Shown here piece by piece: positions 26,169 through 34,105 of a DNA stretch of 64,000 nt (within the stretch, counting starts at the first letter, position 1; each line of letters starts with the position of its first letter). Source of the stretch: Methylotuvimicrobium buryatense 5G (lineage in GTDB: Bacteria > Pseudomonadota > Gammaproteobacteria > Methylococcales > Methylomonadaceae); the NCBI RefSeq assembly GCF_000341735.1, contig NZ_KB455575.1, positions 1,565,374-1,629,373 on the forward strand, written 5' to 3'. A model generated the notes under the pieces. The model had not been told where the DNA came from and ran no database searches. It was given only the letters and a program-made list of their open reading frames with translations. The position numbers and the translations under genes are program-made.

Positions 26169-27334
26169 GCCACCGCCTCATCGATGAGTTTGTCAGGTTT
26201 TGCGGTGAGTTCGCCGGAGAAGGCTTTTTGGAGTAGGGATTGTTTGAGTTCTTTTAGGGAGTTGAGTTTTTGTTGGTAGATGGCTGCAAGCTGTTGTGTT
26301 CCCTCACCCATGGAGTCTAACCGACTAACGATATCACTCTGCTCTTCCTCACTTGGCATGAGAAGGGGACATTTCAAAATATCATTCTTCCTTAAATTAG
26401 TCTGATTTTCTCCGTTATCAAAACTCAATAAATATGGATGTCGATTCAAATGGTAATAGAGATATTTGGTAACGAAATTTGATGAACGTATGCAGCATAT
26501 CCGCTGGTTCAAAGTATATTTTTTATCCACATCGACTAGGAAGCATTTCGCCAAAGCTTTCCCTTTTGGAACATCACTCATCACCATTGCAATATCCTTA
26601 GTTAGCAAAGCAAACAATTGATTATCTGTCATTTTGAAAACGGCACCATCCGAAGATATAAACTTAGAATTAACTACCACGAATTTTCCACTTTCATTAA
26701 TACACTTTTCGTGCGCCTTACCATTGTAAAACTCACATGAGTCACCAAGGGTAGTTTCTTCCCAATCTTCACCACGTTCCGAGAAAACCGAATTCAAATA
26801 ACTCTCAAACAACTCGCGGGCATTGGCGAGGTTTTTTTCGGTGTTGGCTATCGCGGTGTCGATGCCGGCAAAGGCTTCATCGAGAATGGCGACGATGCAT
26901 TTTTGTTCATCAATTGGTGGGATGGGAATATCAAATTTAAGCACTTCATTGACATTAGCCCTTGGCATCCTCGCGCCAGTACAAGTACGGTTAATTTCTT
27001 TTACAACCTGTTCACTTGTTATCCAGTAAAAAAGAAATGACTTATCAAGCTCAGATTTTGGTAGAAGTGGAAAAATCTCTGACGAGCAATGCCCTTCAAA
27101 ATCCGGTAACAGCACTTTATTAAGGTAAGGTCGCAAACGCCCATAAAGTAGATGCTCAGGTGTAAAATGAAAAGTTGAGCTTCCTACTTTCTTTGGCTCT
27201 CGACTTCCTACAAATTTACCTGTGCCGCTTACTATGTCTTCCATACCAACATACGGTAACTCACCATCTTTGTACTTTGTCTTTTCAATAACACAGACAT
27301 CGCCAAGGCTAACTGTCTTCCACCCATGCATCAA
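26165..27334 (-). CDS. hsdS: Type I restriction-modification specificity subunit HsdS
   Basis: 389 residues with two target-recognition domains. The first starts near residue 5 (GWKTVSLGDVC) and ends in the conserved helix IPIPPIDEQKCIVAILDEAF; the second starts near residue 190 (WEETTLGDSCEFYNG) and ends with CPLLMPSEEEQSDIVSRLD. Each reads one half of a bipartite DNA site. A C-terminal KLNSLKELKQSLLQKAFSGEL coiled coil matches the family. The start overlaps the hsdM stop, and the stop overlaps the AbrB-like frame. Confidence 0.92.
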   Translation of the reverse strand: MMHGWKTVSLGDVCVIEKTKYKDGELPYVGMEDIVSGTGKFVGSREPKKVGSSTFHFTPEHLLYGRLRPYLNKVLLPDFEGHCSSEIFPLLPKSELDKSFLFYWITSEQVVKEINRTCTGARMPRANVNEVLKFDIPIPPIDEQKCIVAILDEAFAGIDTAIANTEKNLANARELFESYLNSVFSERGEDWEETTLGDSCEFYNGKAHEKCINESGKFVVVNSKFISSDGAVFKMTDNQLFALLTKDIAMVMSDVPKGKALAKCFLVDVDKKYTLNQRICCIRSSNFVTKYLYYHLNRHPYLLSFDNGENQTNLRKNDILKCPLLMPSEEEQSDIVSRLDSMGEGTQQLAAIYQQKLNSLKELKQSLLQKAFSGELTAKPDKLIDEAVA

Positions 27335-28833
27335 AGCATCCCCCGAATCCCTTCCAGTATCTCCACGCTCTCCGCATCCAGGGTTTCGATCTCGTTGATA
27401 ATCACTTCCGGATCGCGCAGCGGATCTTCTTCCACTTTATTGGGATTCTTCACCGACAGGTCAAAGCTGGTCGGGTCGATGTCCTTAATACTCACGCTCC
27501 AGGACTTATCCGAATCGGCAAAAGTTTTTTGCAGTTGCACAAATTCTTTCAGGTCGTTGTCGTTGAGCGGATTAGTCTTGCCCAGACTGCGGCCGGGGTC
27601 GAGGTGGTAATACCAGATATTGCGGGTCGGTGCGCCCTTCTCGAAAAACAGCACCACGGTTTTGACCCCCGCGCCTAAGAAGGTGCCGCCGGGGCAGTCG
27701 AGAATGCTGTGCAGGTTGCAGTTTTCCAGCAATTCCTGACGCAGCGCTTTGGAGGCGTTGTCGGAATTGGAGAGGAAGGTGTTTTTAATCACCACCGCCG
27801 CACGGCCACCGGCTTTGAGGTTCTTGATGAAGTGCTGCAAGAACAGAAAAGCGGTTTCGCCGGTTTTGATCGGGAAGTTCTGCTGTACTTCTTTGCGCTC
27901 CTTGCCGCCAAAGGGCGGATTGGCCAGAATCACATCGTAGCGGTCTTTTTCCTGAATATCGCTGATATTCTCGGCCAGGGTGTTGGTGTGAATAATATTC
28001 GGCGCTTCGATGCCATGCAGAATCATGTTCATAATGGCAATCACATAGGCCAGGCTTTTCTTTTCCTTGCCGTAGAAGGTAGTGGTTTGCAGCGTGTTGA
28101 GCTGGCCGGTGCTGAGGCTGGCACCCTTGCCGCCTTCATTACTCTCACCGCTGCCCTCAGCCTCAAATCCGCCATAACGCAGGTAGTCGTAGGCTTCGCA
28201 GAGAAAGCCCGCCGAACCGCAGGCGCCATCGTAAATGCGTTCGCCGATTTTGGGGTTAATCACCTGAATCATGGCGCGAATCAGTGGCCGTGGCGTGTAA
28301 TACTCGCCGCCATTGCGCCCGGCATTGCCCATGTTCTTGATTTTGGCTTCGTAGATATGCGACAGCTCGTGTTTTTCTTTCTGTGAGCGAAAGCGAAGCG
28401 CGTCGATATATTCCAGCGCATCGCGCAGCGAGTAGCCGCTGGTGAAGCGGTTTTTGATCTCGGCGAAGATTTCACCGATCTTGTATTCGATGGTAGCCGG
28501 GCCGCTGGCGCGTTGCTTGAAGCCTTGCAGATAGGGGAACAGGTCGCGATTGACGAAATCGATCAGGTCATCGCCGGTCAGGGCGTTATTGTGGTCGAAA
28601 TTGCCTTTGCCGTCCTTGGGTGCCGCCCAGCTCGACCAGCGGTGCGGCGCATCGATGATGAATTCGTAGCTTTTGCCCTGTAGCTCGGCCTGCATGGCCT
28701 TGTCCTGCTCCAGATCATCCAGGTATTTGAGAAACAGCATCCACGAGGTCTGCTCGGTGTAATCCAGCTCAGTGGTACAACCGGCCTCTTTCCAGAGTAC
28801 ATCGTCGATATTTTTGAAGGTTTGTTCGAACAT
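27331..28833 (-). CDS. hsdM: Type I restriction-modification methyltransferase HsdM
   Basis: 500 residues from ATG 28833 (AGGGA upstream). The N-terminal helical domain starts MFEQTFKNIDDVLW. The N6-adenine methylase core has motif I in DGACGSAGFLCEAYDYL and catalytic NPPFGGKERKEV. With HsdS it methylates adenine in the target site and protects the host. The frame is open upstream to 28917, but the shorter start fits the family. The first 13 codons and about 50 upstream bases are duplicated 250 bases further upstream. Confidence 0.93.
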   Translation of the reverse strand: MFEQTFKNIDDVLWKEAGCTTELDYTEQTSWMLFLKYLDDLEQDKAMQAELQGKSYEFIIDAPHRWSSWAAPKDGKGNFDHNNALTGDDLIDFVNRDLFPYLQGFKQRASGPATIEYKIGEIFAEIKNRFTSGYSLRDALEYIDALRFRSQKEKHELSHIYEAKIKNMGNAGRNGGEYYTPRPLIRAMIQVINPKIGERIYDGACGSAGFLCEAYDYLRYGGFEAEGSGESNEGGKGASLSTGQLNTLQTTTFYGKEKKSLAYVIAIMNMILHGIEAPNIIHTNTLAENISDIQEKDRYDVILANPPFGGKERKEVQQNFPIKTGETAFLFLQHFIKNLKAGGRAAVVIKNTFLSNSDNASKALRQELLENCNLHSILDCPGGTFLGAGVKTVVLFFEKGAPTRNIWYYHLDPGRSLGKTNPLNDNDLKEFVQLQKTFADSDKSWSVSIKDIDPTSFDLSVKNPNKVEEDPLRDPEVIINEIETLDAESVEILEGIRGML

Positions 28834-29129
28834 TCGGATCCCTGTTGTTATTTTGGTTTGTCTTGCCGGGTTGTGAGGCTGTAGAGCTAACGCCGCATTA
28901 AGGGGCAGACAACGCATACCACCTTCTGCGGGACGGGTTATTTAACCCGTCCCCAACGTTTCGGTTTGCCCTAAACATTTCGGCTAGCTTCGGCCAAAGT
29001 CGAAACGTTTAGGACGGGGCTGCAAACCCCGTCCTGCTAGGAGTACGTCGTCGATATTTTTGAAGGTTTGTTCGAACATTGGGTCCCTGTTTTTAGTTTG
29101 GTTTGTCTTGCCGGGTTGTGAGGCTGTAG
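28795..29129. repeat. Direct 90-base duplication of the hsdM start region around a REPIN-like repeat
   Basis: 28795-28884 and 29041-29129 are about 93% identical direct repeats, each holding the hsdM start codon and first 13 codons. Between them lie 44 bases and the REPIN-like unit at 28929-29035. The upstream copy would start a decoy peptide at ATG 29079, which reads MFEQTFKNIDDVL and then enters the repeat. Confidence 0.85.
28929..29035. repeat. REPIN-like double palindrome, solo copy
   Basis: Both palindromes are complete (GGACGGGTTATTTAACCCGTCC and AGGACGGGGCTGCAAACCCC...), with the conserved spacer and without IS1595-type ends. It lies upstream of hsdM between two copies of its start. 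Confidence 0.8.
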
Positions 29130-29176
29130 TGCCATGCGTTGGCTATCCCTCTTAAATTCTTTGTTTTGTTCGTAAC

Positions 29177-29710
29177 CTATTGGCTGAAAAGCTGTTCTAC
29201 CGTTTTCATCGGTAAGAACATACGGATGCGTCCATTGTGTTCACACAAGACCTCGAAGCCGAACTTCGCATAAAAGGCTTGTGCTGAATCGGTCAAGCAG
29301 TCGACAACAATTGCATAAGCTCTCATATAATGGTTCACATCCCACAAGTATTTCAACGCGCGAATAAGGCAAACTTTACCAAGTCCCGCACCATGAAACT
29401 CTTTATGCACCGCTAATTGTGCAAGCAAGAAAACAGGTACCGGATATTTAGGAAGTTTTTTAGCAAGTTGTGCCGGCAGCGTCTCACGACTAATTGAACT
29501 TGGAGCAACGCTATAAAATGCGCAAATGGCAAACTGTTGGTTTAATAATGGGTGGGCACTTGGCAAAACCATTGTGCGGCTGATCCCCGCTTCCATATGC
29601 CTTGCTGCTTGAGTTTTGATAAACGTGTTTAGCTCTTGCACGCCACAATCAAACGAGTTGCGATCATGTTTTGATTTACTGAGTTCTACGAACTCTTTGC
29701 CCCAACTCAC
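29177..29710 (-). CDS. GNAT acetyltransferase toxin (TacT-like)
   Basis: 177 residues of the toxin branch of the GNAT family, which acetylates charged tRNA to stop translation. It starts FVELSKSKHDRNSFDCGVQE, has LAQLAVHKEFHGAGLGKVCL with the acetyl-CoA loop HGAGLG, and AQAFYAKFGFEVL. Its start overlaps the DUF1778 antitoxin stop by four bases (ATGA), the usual layout of this module. Confidence 0.9.
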   Translation of the reverse strand: MSWGKEFVELSKSKHDRNSFDCGVQELNTFIKTQAARHMEAGISRTMVLPSAHPLLNQQFAICAFYSVAPSSISRETLPAQLAKKLPKYPVPVFLLAQLAVHKEFHGAGLGKVCLIRALKYLWDVNHYMRAYAIVVDCLTDSAQAFYAKFGFEVLCEHNGRIRMFLPMKTVEQLFSQ

Positions 29711-29976
29711 TCAATGCCGCTCTCTTCTGCAAATTTAGCAGCATCCAGTAGAGCTCGGTTGGGCGCTTTTGCTTTATCACACGCTGCAATAAATTCATCA
29801 AACACACTGTCTTTGACTGCAATACTTTCATGTTTTTCAATAACATGAGTTGCGTCTTCGTTTATTAGCCTAACAACGTACTCTGTTAGGCTTTTTAACC
29901 CAAGCAAAGCTGAAGCTTTTTCCGCTTTAGCCTTGATTTCTTCGTCAAGTCGAATATCTAAACGAGCTGTAGCCAT
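29707..29976 (-). CDS. DUF1778 (TacA-like) antitoxin
   Basis: 89 residues from ATG 29976. The N-terminal ribbon-helix-helix begins MATARLDIRLDEEIKAKAEKAS. The C-terminal toxin-neutralising tail contains DEFIAACDKAKAPNRALLDAA. A palindrome (ACGGAATTGTTCCGT type, about 29990-30008) just upstream is a plausible operator for self-repression. Confidence 0.9.
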   Translation of the reverse strand: MATARLDIRLDEEIKAKAEKASALLGLKSLTEYVVRLINEDATHVIEKHESIAVKDSVFDEFIAACDKAKAPNRALLDAAKFAEESGIE

Positions 29977-30087
29977 AATACCTCCCATGTACGGAACAAT
30001 TCCGTAATTATTGGCAATTGTAGACCCTATTTTAGATACATTCAATCTGTACGGATAGCTGACGGAATACGATAGAATTTAACAGGT

Positions 30088-30182
30088 CAGATAAGGAGCG
30101 CCTAAGGCTGCTTGATCTGATTGATGGCGTTGCGTTTGGTACTGTATGTCGTTTTGACATGCACAAGCTACTTATCTGACCC
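30088..30182. repeat. Short palindromic element at the hicA 3' end
   Basis: GGTCAGATAAG at the left and CTTATCTGACC at the right are inverted arms about 95 bases apart. The right arm covers the end of hicA and appears to have replaced its normal stop, adding GAIGSDK-type residues. Confidence 0.55.
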
Positions 30183-30425
30183 GATGGCTCCGCGAAGCGG
30201 AGCATTAGCGGAGTCCGCTGGAGCGCTAGGGTAGGCGTAGACAGTTTCATATCCCCAATTTTGCCCCTTGATAAGCCGACAAAGACTCTCTTTTATTTCG
30301 GAATGTCTTGGAACCGGAGTTTGTTTAACATTTGCAGGATTTGCATAAATATCGTGCTTATTACCATGACGTTTAAGGTAACAGCCCGCTTCAACCAACT
30401 CTCTAATAAAGTTTCCTCGCTTCAC
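30168..30425 (-). CDS. hicA: HicA-family mRNA interferase toxin with altered C-terminus
   Basis: 85 residues; HicA toxins are usually about 60. The first 55 match the family: LVEAGCYLKRHGNKHDIYAN with the catalytic-type His, and KQTPVPRHSEIKESLCRLI. From about residue 56 the frame reads into repeat sequence (AYPSAPADSANAPLRGAIGS), so the tail is not native. Its start overlaps the hicB stop by four bases. Whether it is active is unclear. Confidence 0.85.
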   Translation of the reverse strand: MKRGNFIRELVEAGCYLKRHGNKHDIYANPANVKQTPVPRHSEIKESLCRLIKGQNWGYETVYAYPSAPADSANAPLRGAIGSDK

Positions 30426-30631
30426 GCTACTTCGACCAAGACTTCTTTTATTTGTGATACTGGGTGGTTAGTTTGCACCTCTTCTTCCATTAACAGTTTA
30501 TAAGCATCTTCAATATTTTCTTCCAGCTCCTCTAGTGTCTCACCTTGGCTAAATACACCAGGGATTTCCTTAAGTTTGCCAACATACCATCCATCATCTA
30601 ACCAATATTCGAGAGTAAATGCACGTTTCAT
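30422..30631 (-). CDS. hicB: HicB-family antitoxin
   Basis: 69 residues: FTLEYWLDDGWYVGKLKEIPGVFSQGETLEELEENIEDAY, the HicB core without an added DNA-binding domain. It precedes hicA in the same operon and neutralises it. Confidence 0.88.
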   Translation of the reverse strand: MKRAFTLEYWLDDGWYVGKLKEIPGVFSQGETLEELEENIEDAYKLLMEEEVQTNHPVSQIKEVLVEVA

Positions 30632-30713
30632 ATTTATATCCCATTAAAAATTGACCTCAATTCTGTTGTTCAACACAAAATTCTTAGCTCCCGCTCTCCG
30701 GTTGAGCGCTGGG

Positions 30714-31295
30714 TTAAGCTTGATTCTCGGAGAGCCAAACCATCACCTCAATAACATTTTTATCTGGTGGAAAGACAGGATAAAAACATTTTTTAATCAT
30801 TCCACTTTGGGTAATGAGAGTCAATCTTTTGAGCAATTTTAACCCTTCGACTTCAAGCAGAGGCAATTTCAAACTTGAGGAAAAATAATGATCGGCATCG
30901 CTCAAAAGCGGATAAGGCAGCTCTAAACGACTAGCAGCTTCTTTTTGTATCTCTGATGATTGAGCACTTATGCCGTAAATACCTACGTCATTACGGTTGA
31001 ATTCAGTATGGTTTTCACGAAATGAACAGACTTGTGGCGTACACCCAGCGGCACCGGGAATTTGAACCCAGCCTTCTGGGATGGCAAATCCTGGGCGACC
31101 TGTCATTGGATAGCAGAAAATTACATTCCAACCAGACAAGCGGGATAGATTGATTTCTTGATCATCAATTGACCATAGAGACACATCGGGCAGCAGCATG
31201 TTTTCCAGATGTTCACACGCCCCATCATTCAAAGGAATTGGCAAATCCCCTGGAATAGAACGAAGTACATCGGGTGGAAGTTGAATATTTGGCAC
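30714..31295 (-). CDS. Peroxiredoxin-like (AhpC/TSA, thioredoxin fold) protein
   Basis: 193 residues. The thioredoxin-fold core has INLSRLSGWNVIFCYPMTGRPG and the probable peroxidatic Cys in GAAGCTPQVCSFR, with a second Cys four residues later. VYGISAQSSE-type and LPYPLLSDADHYFSS segments agree with redoxin proteins such as thiol peroxidases. It should reduce peroxides. It sits alone between TA modules and next to an attC-like hairpin. Confidence 0.8.
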   Translation of the reverse strand: MPNIQLPPDVLRSIPGDLPIPLNDGACEHLENMLLPDVSLWSIDDQEINLSRLSGWNVIFCYPMTGRPGFAIPEGWVQIPGAAGCTPQVCSFRENHTEFNRNDVGIYGISAQSSEIQKEAASRLELPYPLLSDADHYFSSSLKLPLLEVEGLKLLKRLTLITQSGMIKKCFYPVFPPDKNVIEVMVWLSENQA

Positions 31296-31314
31296 AGTAA
31301 TTTTCCAAGAAGCC

Positions 31315-31372
31315 TAACGAATAAGGTTAGATTTTGTGAGCAACGCGAACCAAAATCTAACCTTATTCGTTA
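31315..31372. repeat. Perfect 22-base hairpin with attC-like boundary
   Basis: TAACGAATAAGGTTAGATTTTG at 31315-31336 is exactly inverted at 31351-31372, with a 14-base loop. On the minus strand the outer side reads GTTAGGC, which fits the integron core site GTTRRRY, 17 bases before the peroxiredoxin start. It lacks the extrahelical base usual in attC, so it may be just a strong hairpin. Confidence 0.6.
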
Positions 31373-31587
31373 TGATCGTCTTTTCCAACACCACACCGGT
31401 CATTACATTGAGCAGCATCCAGTCCTTGAAAATTTTGCCGAAATCATTCGGTGAAATTCATTTGGTTCTTGAAGTCATTACCTGTAAACATTGACCGGCG
31501 ATACCAAAGACGGCGTAATGGACATTCCTCGTAAACCCATAGCGCAAGTGTGCAAAGAAACCGGAATCGAGTTTAGTAGTCACGACC
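31373..31587 (+). pseudogene. Tyrosine integrase remnant, 5' part, broken by an IS
   Basis: About 80% identical to 44274-44488. The frame has several stops. It ends in AGTCACGACC exactly at the left end of IS copy 1. The continuation lies at 36320-36489 on the other strand. Confidence 0.8.
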
Positions 31588-32868
31588 CTGATTGACTGAC
31601 AAAACTCTTAACTCCTTAATGGCATAGCAAAAAGGAAAATACGGCAGGGTAAATCATCCATCCAGCGGGATCGATCGGGTTGCCGTTTACTCGCCCGAGC
31701 GGGCTCGGGGTCGTGCAAAGCGTGCAGAACTAGACTGTCAATGATGGCATCACCGCGAGCGCAAGCTCGCCGGATCCAATCCCAGCCGATACGGGCATAG
31801 CTATAACCGCGAAACCAATGCGGATCGACACACCGCCGCTTGCCTGAGGCAACGACCGCACCCCCTTGGCAAACCAACACCAAGGTGGCGACAGCCATGA
31901 TGAAACAGAGCCTTTGAAGTACCTCGGTTTCGCGCAATTGCGAAGACTCCCACTGAAAACCGTTGGATTTGTGATCCAAAAAGCCCTCTTCGATGTTGAA
32001 GCGCCGCCCATATTCATAGAGCGTATCGCCATTTGTGGGCTGGTCGCTGACGATGATCCATGGTTCTTTCGCGCCCCTTTTTCCCAGCCGACCACCAAGT
32101 GCGCCGGGGATATGCGCACCGGTCACCCCGACATGGTGGTAATAACAAACTTCCCCGGCTAGCAATCGTAAGGTCAACTTGCGGTAGCCACTGCCCGTTT
32201 TTTGGTAAAACCCGACGGAACGCTTGCAGCGAATACGCGCGTGCCAGCCGGCCGTCTTGCGAATCCAATTCAGCAATTCGCCATGTAAAAAGCCACGATC
32301 CGCCAGCAAGATGATCTCTCGTTCCGGAAACAGTCGCGCCGCAAACCCCAATACGCCTCGGTAGTCTTTGAACGCCACGCTCGCACTGGGATGTTTCATC
32401 ACTTTCCAAACTAATGGAATCGACCTCCCACGATAAACCAGCGCCAACTGGATCACGCAGAACGTGTCCCAGAGCATCGAAGTATCTAAGGCGACCAGCA
32501 ACGGCTCTTCCGCCACGTCCTTCAGAGCCTCCCGCAATAATGCCGCATACAAACGCAACACATCGATACGCCCATTCGTCAGCCAACGCTTGAAACGTCT
32601 CTCGACGCTTTGCGCCATTTCCGCACGGCTAACGACATAAGGCGACCACTTACTTAGACTGATCCAACCACTGGACAATAAACCCAACACCATCCAAGCC
32701 ACGGTATACAGGTGCCGTCTATCGCGCCATGGCGCATGGTGCAATAATTTCAAGATGCTATCGTATAAAGGCGTGCTCTGTTTCATGTTTCGCTTCCTTG
32801 CTAGAACCGGTCAAATATCGATATTATCTCCTAATCTTTTCGACTTTTGAGTTTTGTCAGTCAATCAG
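31588..32868 (-). mobile_element. IS4-family element, copy 1
   Basis: 1281 bases with terminal inverted repeats CTGATTGACTGACAAAACTC. The left flank AGTCACGACC is repeated next to the left end of copy 2 rather than at this copy's own right end, showing that the IS copies have recombined. Confidence 0.92.
31608..32786 (-). CDS. IS4-family transposase, copy 1 (internal compensated frameshift)
   Basis: 392 residues with DDE residues expected in LLVALDTSMLW and ILLADRGFLHGE, and the YREK signature in YGRRFNIEEGFLDHK. Compared with copy 2 it has one extra base and then two more about 35 bases later. Residues around 235-248 therefore read PGALGGRLGKRG instead of PAHLVVGWEKG. That local scramble may impair it. 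It supplies the transposition function of the element and is not part of the neighbouring operons. Confidence 0.92.
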   Translation of the reverse strand: MKQSTPLYDSILKLLHHAPWRDRRHLYTVAWMVLGLLSSGWISLSKWSPYVVSRAEMAQSVERRFKRWLTNGRIDVLRLYAALLREALKDVAEEPLLVALDTSMLWDTFCVIQLALVYRGRSIPLVWKVMKHPSASVAFKDYRGVLGFAARLFPEREIILLADRGFLHGELLNWIRKTAGWHARIRCKRSVGFYQKTGSGYRKLTLRLLAGEVCYYHHVGVTGAHIPGALGGRLGKRGAKEPWIIVSDQPTNGDTLYEYGRRFNIEEGFLDHKSNGFQWESSQLRETEVLQRLCFIMAVATLVLVCQGGAVVASGKRRCVDPHWFRGYSYARIGWDWIRRACARGDAIIDSLVLHALHDPEPARASKRQPDRSRWMDDLPCRIFLFAMPLRS

Positions 32869-32986
32869 CTAAGCTGACAGTCAATATCGAAATTCACCTT
32901 TTTACGTGACTGATAGGTGGCTGTCCTCCGGCATTGGATCATGTCATTGCTAAGTTTAGTGGTTGCAGCTATGCTACCGCATACTT

Positions 32987-33409
32987 ATGAAAATTGCCGT
33001 AGATACCAATATTTTTTTGGCGGCCTGTTTAAGCCAAGGCTCTGCTAACGCGGTGATTGCTGCTTGTTTACGAGGTCAGGCCATTCCTTTAATGGGCACG
33101 GCATTGTTTAACGAGTACGAAGATGTAATGGCCCGGACAACTTTATTTCAACGTAGTCGTCTGAGTGCTTAAGAACGTAATGAGCTTCTAGATATTTTCC
33201 TCTCGGTTTGTCAGTGGGCACGAATCTATTATGGCTGGAAGCCGAACCTACCTGACGAGGGTGATAACCATTTGGTCGAGCTTGCGGTTGCCGGTAATGC
33301 GCAATTTATAGTAACTCGTAATCTTCGTGATCTATCCGGAATGGAATTGAATTTTCCGCATTTGACTGTACTGACACCTGAAGCATTTTTGAAGGAAATA
33401 GCAACATGA
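32987..33409 (+). pseudogene. PIN-domain toxin broken by an in-frame stop
   Basis: Starts KIAVDTNIFLAACLSQGSAN with the first PIN acidic residue. The middle has NEYEDVMAR, and the C-terminal half WKPNLPDEGDNHLVELAVAG and FIVTRNLRDL carries the other acidic residues. A single in-frame TAA at about 33170-33172 splits it. Otherwise the 140 codons are open, so one nonsense change inactivated it. Its stop overlaps the start of the antitoxin gene. Confidence 0.85.
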
Positions 33410-33615
33410 CAGCACTGACCGTAAGACTACCCGACGACAAGTACCGTCGCCTTAAAGAGGTGGCTCATCAGCGTGGCATCAGCGTCAACCGTCTGATCGA
33501 CGAAATGGCCACTTTGATGCTCGCCGAGTTGGATGCTGAAACTCGTTTTTTAATTAGAGCGGAAAGAGGCCGTGGAAACTTGGCGCGAGGCTTAGAATTA
33601 CTTAAGAAAGACTAG
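33406..33615 (+). CDS. Ribbon-helix-helix antitoxin
   Basis: 69 residues beginning TALTVRLPDDKYRRLKEVAHQRGISVNRLIDE, a CopG/Arc fold DNA-binding module, then a helical tail. It overlaps the broken PIN toxin by four bases, with the unusual toxin-first order. It remains open although its toxin is dead. Confidence 0.85.
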   Translation: MTALTVRLPDDKYRRLKEVAHQRGISVNRLIDEMATLMLAELDAETRFLIRAERGRGNLARGLELLKKD

Positions 33616-33629
33616 GGGCTGTTGCCGTT

Positions 33630-34088
33630 TCACATAGGTAACCATAAAAAAGCGCAAGCTAAGGCCACAGAAGCTTCAAAATTTCGTTTTAGCTTGTCAT
33701 ATCGTGTAGCAATAGCTCTGAAATGTTTCAGTCTTGCAAACACATTTTCAACGAGGTGACGATATTTGTAGAGACACCAATCCATATCATCATTCCCTAC
33801 GTTTGAATTCTTTTTTCTTGGAATGACAGGAACAGCTCCTTGGCCTTGAATCTGAACATGTAGTGGTTCACTGTCATAGCCTTTGTCAGCAACGATATAG
33901 TCAGCTTTAGGCAGTTCAGCGACTAAGGTTGGCGCTTCTTTACAATCATGAACTTGGCCACCTGTTACTGTAAAGCGGATGGGAAGACCACAGGCATCAA
34001 CAGCCATATGAATTTTGGTCGTATTACCCGCAACAGATTTACCAATCGCCGATTCTTGCCCATAGGCCGGACCGCTACTATGCTGATG
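33630..34088 (-). pseudogene. IS5-family transposase, C-terminal remnant
   Basis: About 150 codons of an IS5-type transposase: QESAIGKSVAGNTTKIHMAV, the DDE Asp in VADKGYDSE, and the C-terminal YKYRHLVENVFARLKHFRAIATRYDK. The N-terminal half is missing because element R3 with its group II intron begins at 34089. No other part is found nearby. Confidence 0.85.
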
Positions 34089-34105
34089 GTAAATATTCAG
34101 TCCCC

